Source: Streptomyces sp. NRRL S-87
GTDB lineage: Bacteria; Actinomycetota; Actinomycetes; Streptomycetales; Streptomycetaceae
Length of the DNA: 64,000 nt
Direction: 5' to 3'
NCBI RefSeq assembly: GCF_000719335.1
Contig: NZ_JOGB01000017.1
Span: forward strand, 49,214-113,213
In this document: positions 24,182 to 32,216 of the stretch, one piece after another
Layout: each line of letters begins with the position of its first letter
Numbering within the stretch: the first letter of the stretch is position 1
The notes under the pieces: generated by a model
What the model saw: the letters and a program-made list of their open reading frames with translations, nothing else
Told to the model about the DNA's origin: nothing
Database searches by the model: none
Made by a program: the position numbers and the translations under genes

Positions 24182-24601
24182 ATGGCCAGTTCCACAGACC
24201 CCCTCACCCTCGAGGTCGTCGAGCTCATCGGCTCCGTCGTGGCCCGCTACCACGACGAGTACGAGCACGCCGCCGCGAACCACCAGCTGACCGGCGCCCA
24301 GGCGCGGGTCCTCGGGCTGCTCGCCCGCGATCCGATGCCGATGCGGCACATCGCGCAGAAGCTCAAGTGCGAGCCCTCGAACGTCACCGGGATCATCGAC
24401 CGCCTCGAGGGCCGCGGCCTCGTCGAGCGGCGCCCGGACCCGGCGGACCGTCGCGTCAAGCTCGCGGCCGCCACGGAGGAGGGCGCCCGGACGGCGACCC
24501 TGCTCCGCGAGTCCCTCGACTTCGCGCGCGAGCCGCTGGCGGCCCTCACGACGGAGGAGCGCACGACGCTGCGGGACCTGCTGCAGAGGATGGTGGGCTA
24601 G
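24182..24601 (+). CDS. MarR family regulator
   Basis: This 139-residue winged-helix protein has the MarR recognition helix at S-N-V-T-G-I-I-D-R-L-E and the wing at R-R-P-D-P-A-D-R-R-V-K-L. Its one notable Cys (L-K-C-E-P-S) is in the helix-turn-helix and not at the N-terminal position used by OhrR to sense peroxide. It is therefore not a classical OhrR, although ohr is nearby. It very likely represses itself and the divergent CurA-like reductase. Confidence 0.92.
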   Translation: MASSTDPLTLEVVELIGSVVARYHDEYEHAAANHQLTGAQARVLGLLARDPMPMRHIAQKLKCEPSNVTGIIDRLEGRGLVERRPDPADRRVKLAAATEEGARTATLLRESLDFAREPLAALTTEERTTLRDLLQRMVG

Positions 24602-24779
24602 CCGCAGGACGCCGCCGCCCTTCCGGGGCCCCGTGCACCGGAAGAGCCGTGCCCGGGCCGGGGCCTGCGCAGAGCAGGCCCGGACGGTCCGGTCTCGGAG
24701 GGGGTGCGCGCGCGGGCGCGCCGGGACAGTCGCGTCCGGACGGCCTACCGGCCGCGGAGGCGACCGCCGCGGGGCGCCG

Positions 24780-25982
24780 TCAGAAGCACCAGAACAGGAA
24801 GCAGTCCTCCGTCGGCGACGGGTCGGGGCTCGGGCTGGGCGAGGGGCCCCCGGTCCCGCCGCCGCTCGACGGTCCGTCGCTCGGCCCGGGGGTGGCCGGG
24901 CGGCGGGTCGAGCGGGGCTTCTTGCCGGTGTGCCGGGGCGCGGGGGCCGTGGCGTCCGGGGCCACCGTGTCCGTGGGACCGGGGTCCGGCTCCTCCGTCG
25001 TGGGGTCCGCGTCCGCGGGGGTGGGGTCGCCCGTGGCCGCGGGACCGCCGGAAGCCTGCGGCTCGCCCTCGCCCGCACCCTGGGCGGAGCCGCCTCCCGA
25101 GCCGGACGCGCGGCTGGGCAGGGCCGACGGGGCGGCAGCGCCCTGCGTGTCGTCGGTGACGGGCTGGTCGGCGCCCAGGTCCTGCTGCTGGACCACCGTG
25201 GAGGCGCGGGCGGCGGGGCGGTCGTCGGAGGTCAGGCGGGCCAGGACGAAGGTGCCGGCGATCGCGCAGAGGAGGCCCGCGCCGGCCACCAGGGCGGTAC
25301 GGCGGCGCCTGCGGTCGACGGACCTGCGGCGCCTGGCGGCGCGCGCCTGGTGGTCGCCGAAGGAGTACGCGCCCAGCTCCGGCGCGTCCGGGTCGGTGGC
25401 GGGAGCGGACGCGCCGGGGCCGTACTCGTCAGGGGCGTACCCGTCCCGGCCGTACCCGCCCGGGCCATACCCGGCCCGGCCGTACCCGTCCGGGCCGGAT
25501 CCGTCCCGACCGGACCCGTCCGCGGAGAGGTCGGCGGCCGGGCTGCCGCCGGGGCGCATGAAGGCGGCGGCGGGCACCTGGGGGGCGTCCGTGTCGGAGG
25601 CGGCGGCCGCCCCGGGGCCGGGCCAGGCCGTGGAGGCGTACGGGGTCCCGTGGGCGGGGGCGGTGCCCGGGCGCATGAACGCTTCCGCACCGGGCGGCGC
25701 GAACGCTTCCGCGCCCGGCCGCATGAACGTTTCCCCGCCGGGTGGCGCGTAGGCCTCCGACCCGGCGGGCGGGGGTGCGTACCCGGCCGGGGACCCGGTC
25801 GCGTACGCGCCGGACGGTCCAGGGCCGTACACCCCGGTGGACGACGGCTGCGCCTGGGCCTGCGGGGGCGGCTGCGCGGCGCGGTCCGCAGGGCTGGGGG
25901 TGAGGTGCTCGGCGGGGGTCCCGCAGCCGGCGCACGCCAGTGCGCCGTTGAGGTGTCGTCGGCAGGCGTTGCAGTAGTCCAT
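24780..25982 (-). CDS. Zinc-ribbon, Pro/Gly-rich single-pass membrane protein
   Basis: A 400-residue protein of unknown function. Residues 1-22 form a zinc ribbon (C-N-A-C, then C-A-G-C). A disordered Pro/Gly/Ala region with repeats of E-A-F-M-R-P-G and D-G-Y-G-R type runs to about 215. A basic stretch (A-R-R-R-R-S-V-D-R-R-R-R-R) precedes one membrane helix (T-A-L-V-A-G-A-G-L-L-C-A-I-A-G-T). A Ser/Pro/Thr-rich outer tail follows and ends in the hydrophobic C-F-L-F-W-C-F. This is the layout of an inside-to-outside connector, with an RNA/protein-binding ribbon in the cytosol. The aromatic, two-cysteine tail is unusual. Confidence 0.8.
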   Translation of the reverse strand: MDYCNACRRHLNGALACAGCGTPAEHLTPSPADRAAQPPPQAQAQPSSTGVYGPGPSGAYATGSPAGYAPPPAGSEAYAPPGGETFMRPGAEAFAPPGAEAFMRPGTAPAHGTPYASTAWPGPGAAAASDTDAPQVPAAAFMRPGGSPAADLSADGSGRDGSGPDGYGRAGYGPGGYGRDGYAPDEYGPGASAPATDPDAPELGAYSFGDHQARAARRRRSVDRRRRRTALVAGAGLLCAIAGTFVLARLTSDDRPAARASTVVQQQDLGADQPVTDDTQGAAAPSALPSRASGSGGGSAQGAGEGEPQASGGPAATGDPTPADADPTTEEPDPGPTDTVAPDATAPAPRHTGKKPRSTRRPATPGPSDGPSSGGGTGGPSPSPSPDPSPTEDCFLFWCF

Positions 25983-26122
25983 GGCTGCCGCAGGCTATGC
26001 CGCCCGCGGCAACATCGGAGTCCCGGACCTGTAAGGATCCTGTGTGGAATTGCCTGCTCCGGGTCGGCGCGGGCGCTCGGCGGCGTGGCGGCCCGTCCGG
26101 TGCGGATGGCAGCCTGTCCGGC

Positions 26123-26707
26123 ATGAGTGGCATGACCCCGTTCGGCCCCGCCGCGTTCCAACTCGTCCTGCTCCGCCGCATGGCGGACTTCCAGCCCGAG
26201 CTCGTCGAGGAGGCGCGGCGGGCCCTCGGCGCGTCGCTCGCCGACCAGCGCGAGGCCAACAAGCGCTGGCAGGCCATGGTCCGGTCGCCGCGGGCGCGCG
26301 GGGCCCTGGCGCGGTACCGGTCGGTGCTGGGACCGCCGGAGTCGACCGGCCGGCGACGGATCGGGGACCTGGAGTGCGAGGCCCTGCTGTGGCCGGTGCC
26401 GCTGTGGCCGACGCTGCGGTTCGAGGTGCTGGCCGCGCCGGACGGGGCGGTGTGGAACGAGTGGCTGGTACGGGCGCCCGGCGAGGCGGGCCCGGAACTC
26501 GACGGCCTGGCGGACCTCACCCCCTGGTCGTGCACCGTGGACGAGGTGGCGCGGGCGTTCGCGCCGGTCCGCCCCCTGGAGGGGACGGCGCCGACGCGGT
26601 GGCGGCTGGACTTCCGCGGCCGGGACGCGGCGGGGGCGGAGCGGCGCTGCGTGGCGGAGTTCACGTGGGGGCTGCTGCAGCGCCTCTCCTTCCCGGACAC
26701 CGCCTAG
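26123..26707 (+). CDS. Hypothetical protein
   Basis: This 194-residue soluble protein is not recognised. It opens M-S-G-M-T-P-F-G-P-A-A-F-Q-L-V-L-L-R-R-M-A-D-F and is rich in Trp (for example L-W-P-V-P-L-W-P and P-W-S-C-T). The start is ATG 26123 or 26132. An open frame extends upstream to 25997 but overlaps the divergent zinc-ribbon gene's promoter. Its last five codons (F-P-D-T-A) and stop are part of a tandem DNA repeat that continues into the next, convergent gene. Confidence 0.7.
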   Translation: MSGMTPFGPAAFQLVLLRRMADFQPELVEEARRALGASLADQREANKRWQAMVRSPRARGALARYRSVLGPPESTGRRRIGDLECEALLWPVPLWPTLRFEVLAAPDGAVWNEWLVRAPGEAGPELDGLADLTPWSCTVDEVARAFAPVRPLEGTAPTRWRLDFRGRDAAGAERRCVAEFTWGLLQRLSFPDTA

Positions 26708-26780
26708 CCAGGCAGCGCCCCGCCTTCCCGGACACCACTTAGCCGGCCAGGCAGCGCCCCGTCTTCCCGGCCACCGCCTA
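26690..26780. repeat. 35-39 bp tandem repeat across two convergent gene ends
   Basis: TTCCCGGACACC...TAGCCAGGCAGCGCCCCG begins at 26690, recurs at 26725 with a four-base insertion, and a third partial copy begins at 26764. The first copy contains the stop of the plus-strand gene. The third supplies the stop (CTA, 26778-26780) of the minus-strand lipase gene. Confidence 0.8.
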
Positions 26781-27473
26781 GGACGCCAGGAACTCCTGGA
26801 CGCCGCGGGCGACCGACGCATCGCCCAGCAGGTCGTTGTGCTTGAGGCAGCCGACCGCGACGTTCGTCGCGCCCGTGAGCGCGACGCTGCCGTCCGGGTT
26901 GACGACCTCGTCGCAGTCGGACCAGAAGGTGGCGTACGCGACCGCGCCCGGGGTCTCGTCGCCCTCGGCGAGGTGGCCGACCACCCATGACCCCGGGGTC
27001 ATGTCACGGCACGCCTGGTCCCACAGGGCGCAGGCCCACGCCGTGGAGGTGCCGTGGTTGGGGCCGGCGAGGGAGACCCAGTGGCCGACCGTGGCCGTGC
27101 CGCCGCCGAACTTCGCGTACCAGCGCGCAACCAGGGACCCGAAGGAGTGGGACACCAGGTCGACGCGGGCGGCGCCGGTCTGCCGGCGGACCTGGTCGAC
27201 GTACGAGGAGAGGCGGCCGGAGAGGACCTCGTTGACCGACTGGTGCGTGTCGTAGCCCCACGAGAAGAGCTCGGCGTCGGTGTAGCCGGCGGTCTTGAGG
27301 CGGCCGCGCAGCGTGCCCCAGACGCCGGGGTCGGCGTTGTAGCCGTGCACGAAGACCACCGGATTTCGGGATACGGCCTGGTCAGCGGCGTGCGCCGGGG
27401 CGGGCGCGAGGAGCTCGGCCAGCACGGCGACCGGGGCGAGGAGGGCTGCCAGTTTCTGGCGGGCCGTCAGCAT
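26778..27473 (-). CDS. Secreted triacylglycerol lipase/esterase
   Basis: A 231-residue exported alpha/beta hydrolase of the Streptomyces LipA type. A signal peptide ends in A-P-A-H-A-A. The oxyanion motif is V-F-V-H-G-Y-N. The nucleophile elbow is V-S-H-S-F-G-S, a variant of G-H-S-x-G with Ser in the first position. S-L-A-G-P-N-H-G-T follows, and a late His in L-K-H-N-D-L-L probably completes the triad. Four Cys suggest disulfides. The ATG at 27473 has AAGGGGG six bases upstream. A longer frame to 27530 lacks a ribosome site. Confidence 0.9.
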   Translation of the reverse strand: MLTARQKLAALLAPVAVLAELLAPAPAHAADQAVSRNPVVFVHGYNADPGVWGTLRGRLKTAGYTDAELFSWGYDTHQSVNEVLSGRLSSYVDQVRRQTGAARVDLVSHSFGSLVARWYAKFGGGTATVGHWVSLAGPNHGTSTAWACALWDQACRDMTPGSWVVGHLAEGDETPGAVAYATFWSDCDEVVNPDGSVALTGATNVAVGCLKHNDLLGDASVARGVQEFLAS

Positions 27474-27667
27474 GGGGGACCCCCTTACCTTGTTACGCGC
27501 GAGTAGTGGGGGCATGGTGCGGCCCGACACGGCAGAAGACCACCCTTGTGCAGCACCCCCCGACGGCTCAGCCAGAGATGGCGGATGTCTTAAATGCCCG
27601 AGAAAGTATGAATTGTGACCGACACTCGGCCGGTCACCTTGCGCCAGCGCACTCGGGAGGACCTGCC

Positions 27668-28705
27668 GTGACCGTCAGTCTTGAGCAGTTGCGTCGCTGC
27701 CACGTCGCCGTCGATCTGGGGGCGGCCCGGACGCGCGTCTACGTGAAGGGGCAGGGCCTCGTCGTCGACGAGCCCAGCGTCGCCGCCGTGAACACCCGGA
27801 CCGGTGCCCTGATCGCCGTCGGCTCGTTCGCCGAGCGGATGACGGGCCGCACGCCCGACTACATCAGGGTCGTCCGCCCCGTCACCGGCGGCACCGTGGT
27901 CGACATCGAGATGGCCCAGCGCATGCTGCGCCACCTGCTCGGCGAGAAGCTGCGGCGCGCACTGCGCCGCAAGCCCCGGCTGCGCGCGGCGGCCTGCACC
28001 CCGCACGACGCCGACCCGCTGGCCCAGCGGGCGGCGGTGGAGACCATGGTCGGACTCGGCGCCCGGCGGGTGGAGCTCGTCGACACCCTGATCGCCGCGG
28101 CCGTCGGCTGCGGACTTCCGGTCGAGCAGCCGACCGCGACGATGATCATGGTGTGCGGGGCCGCGGCCACCCAGGTCGCCGTGCTCTCGCTGGGCTCGAT
28201 CGTCACCGCCGAACGGGTGGCGGTGGGCGGCGACGCGGTGGACCACGCCATCGTCCAGCACCTGCGCCACCAGCACGAGCTGATGCTGCCGAGCCAGGCC
28301 GTGCGCCCGCTCCAGCTGGCGCTGCACGGCAACGGCATCACCGCGAACGGCCCGGCCGTCACCGAGATCCACGGCCGCGACGTCGCCACCGGCCTCGCCC
28401 GCTCGGTCCGGGTGGACACGGCCGCGGTGCGCAACGCCATCCACACCCCCCTGACCGCCGTGCTCGACGCGATCGGCAAGGTGCTGCGCGAGTGCCCGCC
28501 CGACCTGGTCGCGGACCTGACGGACCGGGGGATCATGATGGTGGGAGGCAGCGCCCTGCTGCCGGGGCTGGACCAGATGCTGCGGGACGCCACCGGGATG
28601 CCCGTCGCCATCGCGGAACGGCCCGACGTGTGCGCCGTGATGGGTCTCGGCGCCATGCTGGAAGGGAAGATCGCCCCGATGGTCCTCAACCCGCTGTCCG
28701 AGTGA
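27668..28705 (+). CDS. mbl: MreB-like protein Mbl
   Basis: The 345-residue protein has the actin/MreB fold, with nucleotide-binding segments V-A-V-D-L-G-A-A-R-T-R-V (phosphate 1), M-V-C-G-A-A-A-T-Q-V (phosphate 2, atypical) and M-M-V-G-G-S-A-L-L-P-G (adenosine). The usual G-x-D-I-G-G-G-T-T of phosphate 2 is degenerate, as in the divergent Mbl paralogue of Streptomyces coelicolor, which contributes to spore-wall synthesis. The GTG start has GGAGGA six bases upstream. Its stop overlaps the next gene (GTGA), a GAF protein, so the two products are made together. Confidence 0.88.
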   Translation: MTVSLEQLRRCHVAVDLGAARTRVYVKGQGLVVDEPSVAAVNTRTGALIAVGSFAERMTGRTPDYIRVVRPVTGGTVVDIEMAQRMLRHLLGEKLRRALRRKPRLRAAACTPHDADPLAQRAAVETMVGLGARRVELVDTLIAAAVGCGLPVEQPTATMIMVCGAAATQVAVLSLGSIVTAERVAVGGDAVDHAIVQHLRHQHELMLPSQAVRPLQLALHGNGITANGPAVTEIHGRDVATGLARSVRVDTAAVRNAIHTPLTAVLDAIGKVLRECPPDLVADLTDRGIMMVGGSALLPGLDQMLRDATGMPVAIAERPDVCAVMGLGAMLEGKIAPMVLNPLSE

Positions 28706-30291
28706 ACCCCGCCCCGGGCGGCGCGGAAGCCGGCGGCACCGAGGAGGTGCCCCAGCTCCCCGCGCTGCTCGAAGCGGTCCTCAGCGTCGGCTCCGAGCCC
28801 GAGCTGCACGCCACCCTCCAGCACATCGTGGACTCCGCCACCGAACTGTGCGACGCCCGCTACGGCGCCCTCGGCGTCATCGACCCCGACCGCGAACACG
28901 GCAGCCGGGTCACCGACCTGTTCACCGCCGGCCTGACCGACGAGGAGCGCGCCCGCATCCCGTACCTGCCCGACGGCCGGTCCGGCGTGCTGGGCGCGCT
29001 CCTCAGCGACCCCCGCCCGGTGGTCCTCGACGACCTGGCGCAGGACCCGCGCTCGGCCGGCTTCCCGCCCGGCCACCCGCCGATGAAGAACTTCCTCGGC
29101 GTCCCCATCCGGGTCCACACCGAGATCTTCGGCAACCTCTACCTCACCGAGAAGCGCGGCGGCCCGTTCACCGACGAGGACCTCGCGCTGCTGCGGGTGC
29201 TGGGCTCGCAGGCCGGGATAGCGATCGGCAACGCCCGGCTGTACGAGACCGCGCGCCGCCGGGAGCGCTGGATCGAGGGCGCGGCCGCGGTGACCACCAC
29301 CCTGCTGGCCGGCCGCCCGGCCGCCGACGCGCTCATGTGCGTGGCCGAACGCGCCCGGCTGCTCGCCGACGCCGCCGCCGGCGTCGTCCTCCAGCCCACC
29401 CCCGAGGGCGGCATGGAGATCGTCGCGGCCTCCACCCGCGACGACCCCGGCGATCTCGTCGGTACGACGATCGCACCGGGCAGTGCCGTTCTGGAGCAGC
29501 TGCTCGGCGGCGAGCCGGTGTTCATCGAGGACTCGGCCACCGACCCGCGCATGACCACGCACGTGCGCAAGCGCTTCGGGCCCAGCATGATGCTGCCGCT
29601 GCAGAGCGGCGGCCAGCTGATCGGTACCCTCGCGCTGCCGCGGCACCGCGGCGGCCGCCCGTACGACGCCGTGGACCGGCTGCTGGCAGGCCAGTTCGCC
29701 TCGCAGGCAGCGCTGGCCCTGGTGCTGGCGGACGCTCAGCACGACCGCGAGCAGCTCGCGGTGTACGAGGACCGCGACCGCATCGCGCGCGACCTGCACG
29801 ACCTGGTCGTCCAACGGCTGTTCGCCACCGAGATGATGCTGGACGCCACGCGGCGGCGGTCGGCGGCGGCCGCCGTGCCGGACACCGTCGGCGACGAGCT
29901 GGGCCGGGCCGTGGACGAACTGGACTCCACCATCCAGGAGGTCCGCACCGCGATCTTCGCCCTCCAGCAGCCGCCGACCGACGCCCCGGCCACCTTCCGC
30001 GGCCGGGTGCTGCGCGAGACTGGCGGTGCGGCGGTGCTGCTCGGCTTCCAGCCCTCGGTGCAGTTCGCGGGGGCGGTGGACGCGCTGGTGCCGGAGGACG
30101 TGGCGGGCGAGCTGCTGGCGGCGCTGCGCGGCGCGCTGGCCGCGGCGTACCGGCGTACGGAGGTGGGCGCGATCGAGGTGGAGGTGGACGCGCGGGCGGA
30201 CGAGGGCCTGGTCCGGCTCACCGTCACGGACGACGGCCGGACGGCGGCCGGCGACCGCGGTACGACGGTGACGTGGGAGTCGCCGCTGTAG
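28702..30291 (+). CDS. Dual-GAF histidine-kinase-like protein with degenerate ATPase domain
   Basis: A 529-residue cytoplasmic protein with two GAF domains (about 20-170 and 195-345) and a HisKA_3-type dimerisation helix holding R-D-L-H-D-L-V-V-Q-R-L-F. This is the DevS/DosT-like architecture. The C-terminal region should be the ATP-binding domain. However, the N-box is replaced by R-G-A-L-A-A-A-Y-R-R, the D-x-G-x-G box reads D-D-G-R-T, and the G2 box is absent because the protein ends soon after. Autophosphorylation therefore looks impossible or very weak, and no response regulator is adjacent. Its start overlaps the mbl stop (GTGA). A role in sensing for Mbl is inference. Confidence 0.88.
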   Translation: MNPAPGGAEAGGTEEVPQLPALLEAVLSVGSEPELHATLQHIVDSATELCDARYGALGVIDPDREHGSRVTDLFTAGLTDEERARIPYLPDGRSGVLGALLSDPRPVVLDDLAQDPRSAGFPPGHPPMKNFLGVPIRVHTEIFGNLYLTEKRGGPFTDEDLALLRVLGSQAGIAIGNARLYETARRRERWIEGAAAVTTTLLAGRPAADALMCVAERARLLADAAAGVVLQPTPEGGMEIVAASTRDDPGDLVGTTIAPGSAVLEQLLGGEPVFIEDSATDPRMTTHVRKRFGPSMMLPLQSGGQLIGTLALPRHRGGRPYDAVDRLLAGQFASQAALALVLADAQHDREQLAVYEDRDRIARDLHDLVVQRLFATEMMLDATRRRSAAAAVPDTVGDELGRAVDELDSTIQEVRTAIFALQQPPTDAPATFRGRVLRETGGAAVLLGFQPSVQFAGAVDALVPEDVAGELLAALRGALAAAYRRTEVGAIEVEVDARADEGLVRLTVTDDGRTAAGDRGTTVTWESPL

Positions 30292-30321
30292 CCGCGGCCG
30301 GGGCGGTCGCCCGGCCGCGGC
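30291..30321. terminator. Bidirectional terminator after the GAF gene
   Basis: GCCGCGGCCGGG and CCCGGCCGCGGC form a perfect 12-bp stem around a seven-base loop between convergent genes. The stem begins at the last base of the stop codon. Confidence 0.75.
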
Positions 30322-30330
30322 CCGCGACCG

Positions 30331-31551
30331 TCAGACCGGCGCCGTGCACGCCTTCGCCGCGGCCCGGTCGCAGCCGGGCGCGGCGACGGAGCGGTACGCG
30401 CCCCAGCCGGAGTCCACCGTGCGCTTCCGGGCCGCGAACGGGGTCGCGCCCGCGCCCGGGTGCAGCCACGGGACGCCGGAGGCGTCGCGCCGGCGCTTGA
30501 CGGCGGGGCGCTCGGGGTCGCCGGTGCCGTCCGGCTCCACGGGCCGGCCCGACCGGTCGCGCGCGTACGGCCGGTGCCGGTCGCGGACCTTGCGGAGGCT
30601 GTCCACCCGGAAGGAGGCCACGGCTGTGGGGTTGCCGTCGCCGGTCGTCCATACCTGGTACTCGGCCCGGGCGTCCAGGTGCCAGGCCTGCAGGTCACGG
30701 TGGCCGGTCACGGTGTAGGCGAGGGTGTAGTCGCCGGGCCGCTCCACGTCGCACGCCAGGCCCGGTCCCCGGACCGAGTGGAGTTCGCAGGACAGTCCCG
30801 GGTCGGTCTCGGTGTCGCCGACCGAGTAGCGGAGTTCGAGGAACTCGGCGCGCCGCTCGGTGGCGGGCAGGGCGGACTGGCCGATGTCGACCAGCAGCCG
30901 CCCCGGGTCCCCGGCGTGCAGGGTGACGGTGTGCTTCACCGCGGCCCCGGCCTTCACCCGGGGCGCCGAGAGGGCGACACGGCTGCGCGCGCCGTGCTCG
31001 GGCGTGCGCACGGTGACGGTGCGGGCGGCGTGGCGGGTGTCCGCGGGGCGCGACCCGGCGGTCCGCGCCTCCCGCACGGCCTCGTCCACGTCGCCCCCCG
31101 GCGGTACGTGGACCACGGCGTAGTGGACGGCGGCGCCGTCGGCGGTGTCCGCGGCCGCCGCCAGCCGCGGCGACGGGACGTAGCCCAGACCCTTGCCCGA
31201 GCACACGACGACGTCGGTGCTCCGGGGCGGGCGGGTGCAGTCCATGAAGGTGTCCGGCGACACGGACAGCCCGGCGGGCAGTGCGGTGGTCCCGCCCTGC
31301 GGGTCGGTGAGCGGTGCGCCGCTCAGGGCGTAGACGAAGGTGCCGTCGCTCTCGCCGCCGAGCCGCGTCTCGGGCGAGAGCCAGGTGGCGCCGCCGGGCT
31401 TGATGGCGAGGTCGGCCACCCGCTCGAACTCGAGCGGCCACCCCGCGGCGCCCGCGGGGCCCGGGGTGGCGGTGGCGATGGCTGCGGTCAGCGTGCCGGT
31501 GGCGAGCAGGGCCACGGACGTGCCGAGCGCGGTGAGGATGCGCGTACGCAT
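30331..31551 (-). CDS. Secreted protein of unknown function
   Basis: A 406-residue protein with a clear Sec signal (M-R-T-R-I-L-T-A-L-G-T-S-V-A-L-L-A, cleavage near A-G-A-A-G). The mature part is beta-rich and carries six Cys, including pairs in M-D-C-T-R, V-V-C-S-G, S-C-E-L-H, A-C-D-V-E, G-C-D-R and A-C-T-A. It looks like tandem Ig-like folds (for example V-K-H-T-V-T-L-H-A-G-D-P-G-R-L-L-V-D-I-G). No catalytic motif or cell-wall anchor was found. It is probably an extracellular or wall-associated structural or binding protein. Confidence 0.78.
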   Translation of the reverse strand: MRTRILTALGTSVALLATGTLTAAIATATPGPAGAAGWPLEFERVADLAIKPGGATWLSPETRLGGESDGTFVYALSGAPLTDPQGGTTALPAGLSVSPDTFMDCTRPPRSTDVVVCSGKGLGYVPSPRLAAAADTADGAAVHYAVVHVPPGGDVDEAVREARTAGSRPADTRHAARTVTVRTPEHGARSRVALSAPRVKAGAAVKHTVTLHAGDPGRLLVDIGQSALPATERRAEFLELRYSVGDTETDPGLSCELHSVRGPGLACDVERPGDYTLAYTVTGHRDLQAWHLDARAEYQVWTTGDGNPTAVASFRVDSLRKVRDRHRPYARDRSGRPVEPDGTGDPERPAVKRRRDASGVPWLHPGAGATPFAARKRTVDSGWGAYRSVAAPGCDRAAAKACTAPV

Positions 31552-31702
31552 GGTCGGTTTCAGTTCCCCCAGAATGAACGGCCTGGTCAGGGCCGGAAGT
31601 TCAGGACGCCGCCGTCCCCCGTCGGCGCCGTTTCGGAACCTACACGACAGTCCGGGCGATCAGGACTTCAGGGGCGCCGAGGTGGCATCAGGGGCACCGG
31701 CC

Positions 31703-32146
31703 CTACGGCTGGGTGGGCGGCCGGGTCGCGGCGCGCAGGGCGATGCGGGTGTTGGAGTGCGCGACCCCGGCCTCCCTCTTGAGGCGGCGCAACAGGGCGT
31801 CCAGGGCGGCCGGGTCCGCCGCCCGCGCCCGCACCAGGTAGTCGTGCTCACCGGTCACGTGCACCACCTCGGTGATGCCGGGGAGCCGGGCGACGGCGGC
31901 CTCGAACTCCTCGTTGGTGGTGTCGAGGCGGAGGGTCACGTCGATGAAGACCACCAGCCCGGCGCCGGAGTCCGCGGCCGGGTCGACCAGGACCGTGAAG
32001 GCCCGGATCACCCCGTCGCGACGCAGCCGGCGCACCCGGTCGGCGGCCGCGTTGGCGCTCAGCCCGACCCGCACACCCAGGTCGCGGTACGAGATCCGCG
32101 CATCCCGCTGCAGGATGCCGAGGATTTCCCTGTCGAGCCGGTCCAT
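31703..32146 (-). CDS. Lrp/AsnC family regulator
   Basis: This 147-residue protein has the N-terminal AsnC helix-turn-helix (L-D-R-E-I-L-G-I-L-Q-R-D-A-R-I-S-Y-R-D-L) and a C-terminal RAM/ligand domain (F-I-D-V-T-L-R, G-E-H-D-Y-L-V-R-A-R). It is divergent from a LysE exporter gene, the classic pairing in which the regulator senses an amino acid and switches on export. A 15-bp perfect palindrome overlaps its -10 box, and the -10 box lies six bases before the ATG, so a leaderless autoregulated mRNA is likely. Extensions upstream of ATG 32146 would read through that operator. Confidence 0.92.
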   Translation of the reverse strand: MDRLDREILGILQRDARISYRDLGVRVGLSANAAADRVRRLRRDGVIRAFTVLVDPAADSGAGLVVFIDVTLRLDTTNEEFEAAVARLPGITEVVHVTGEHDYLVRARAADPAALDALLRRLKREAGVAHSNTRIALRAATRPPTQP

Positions 32147-32147
32147 G

Positions 32148-32162
32148 CCGCGATTATCGCGG
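32148..32162. promoter_or_regulatory. 15-bp palindrome and -10 box between lrp and lysE
   Basis: CCGCGAT-T-ATCGCGG is a perfect palindrome one base upstream of the lrp ATG. On the minus strand it contains GATAAT, a good -10 hexamer, exactly six bases before the start codon. Binding of Lrp here would block its own promoter and could affect the divergent lysE. Confidence 0.7.
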
Positions 32163-32216
32163 TCGCGGCCGGTATCCGCTGCCGGTGCGGGGCGCGGGCG
32201 GGCGAGAGTCCCGTCC

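Noticed and set aside
24182..24601. Classical OhrR
   Set aside because: The N-terminal redox Cys of OhrR is missing. The only notable Cys is in the DNA-binding domain, so it is called MarR family only.
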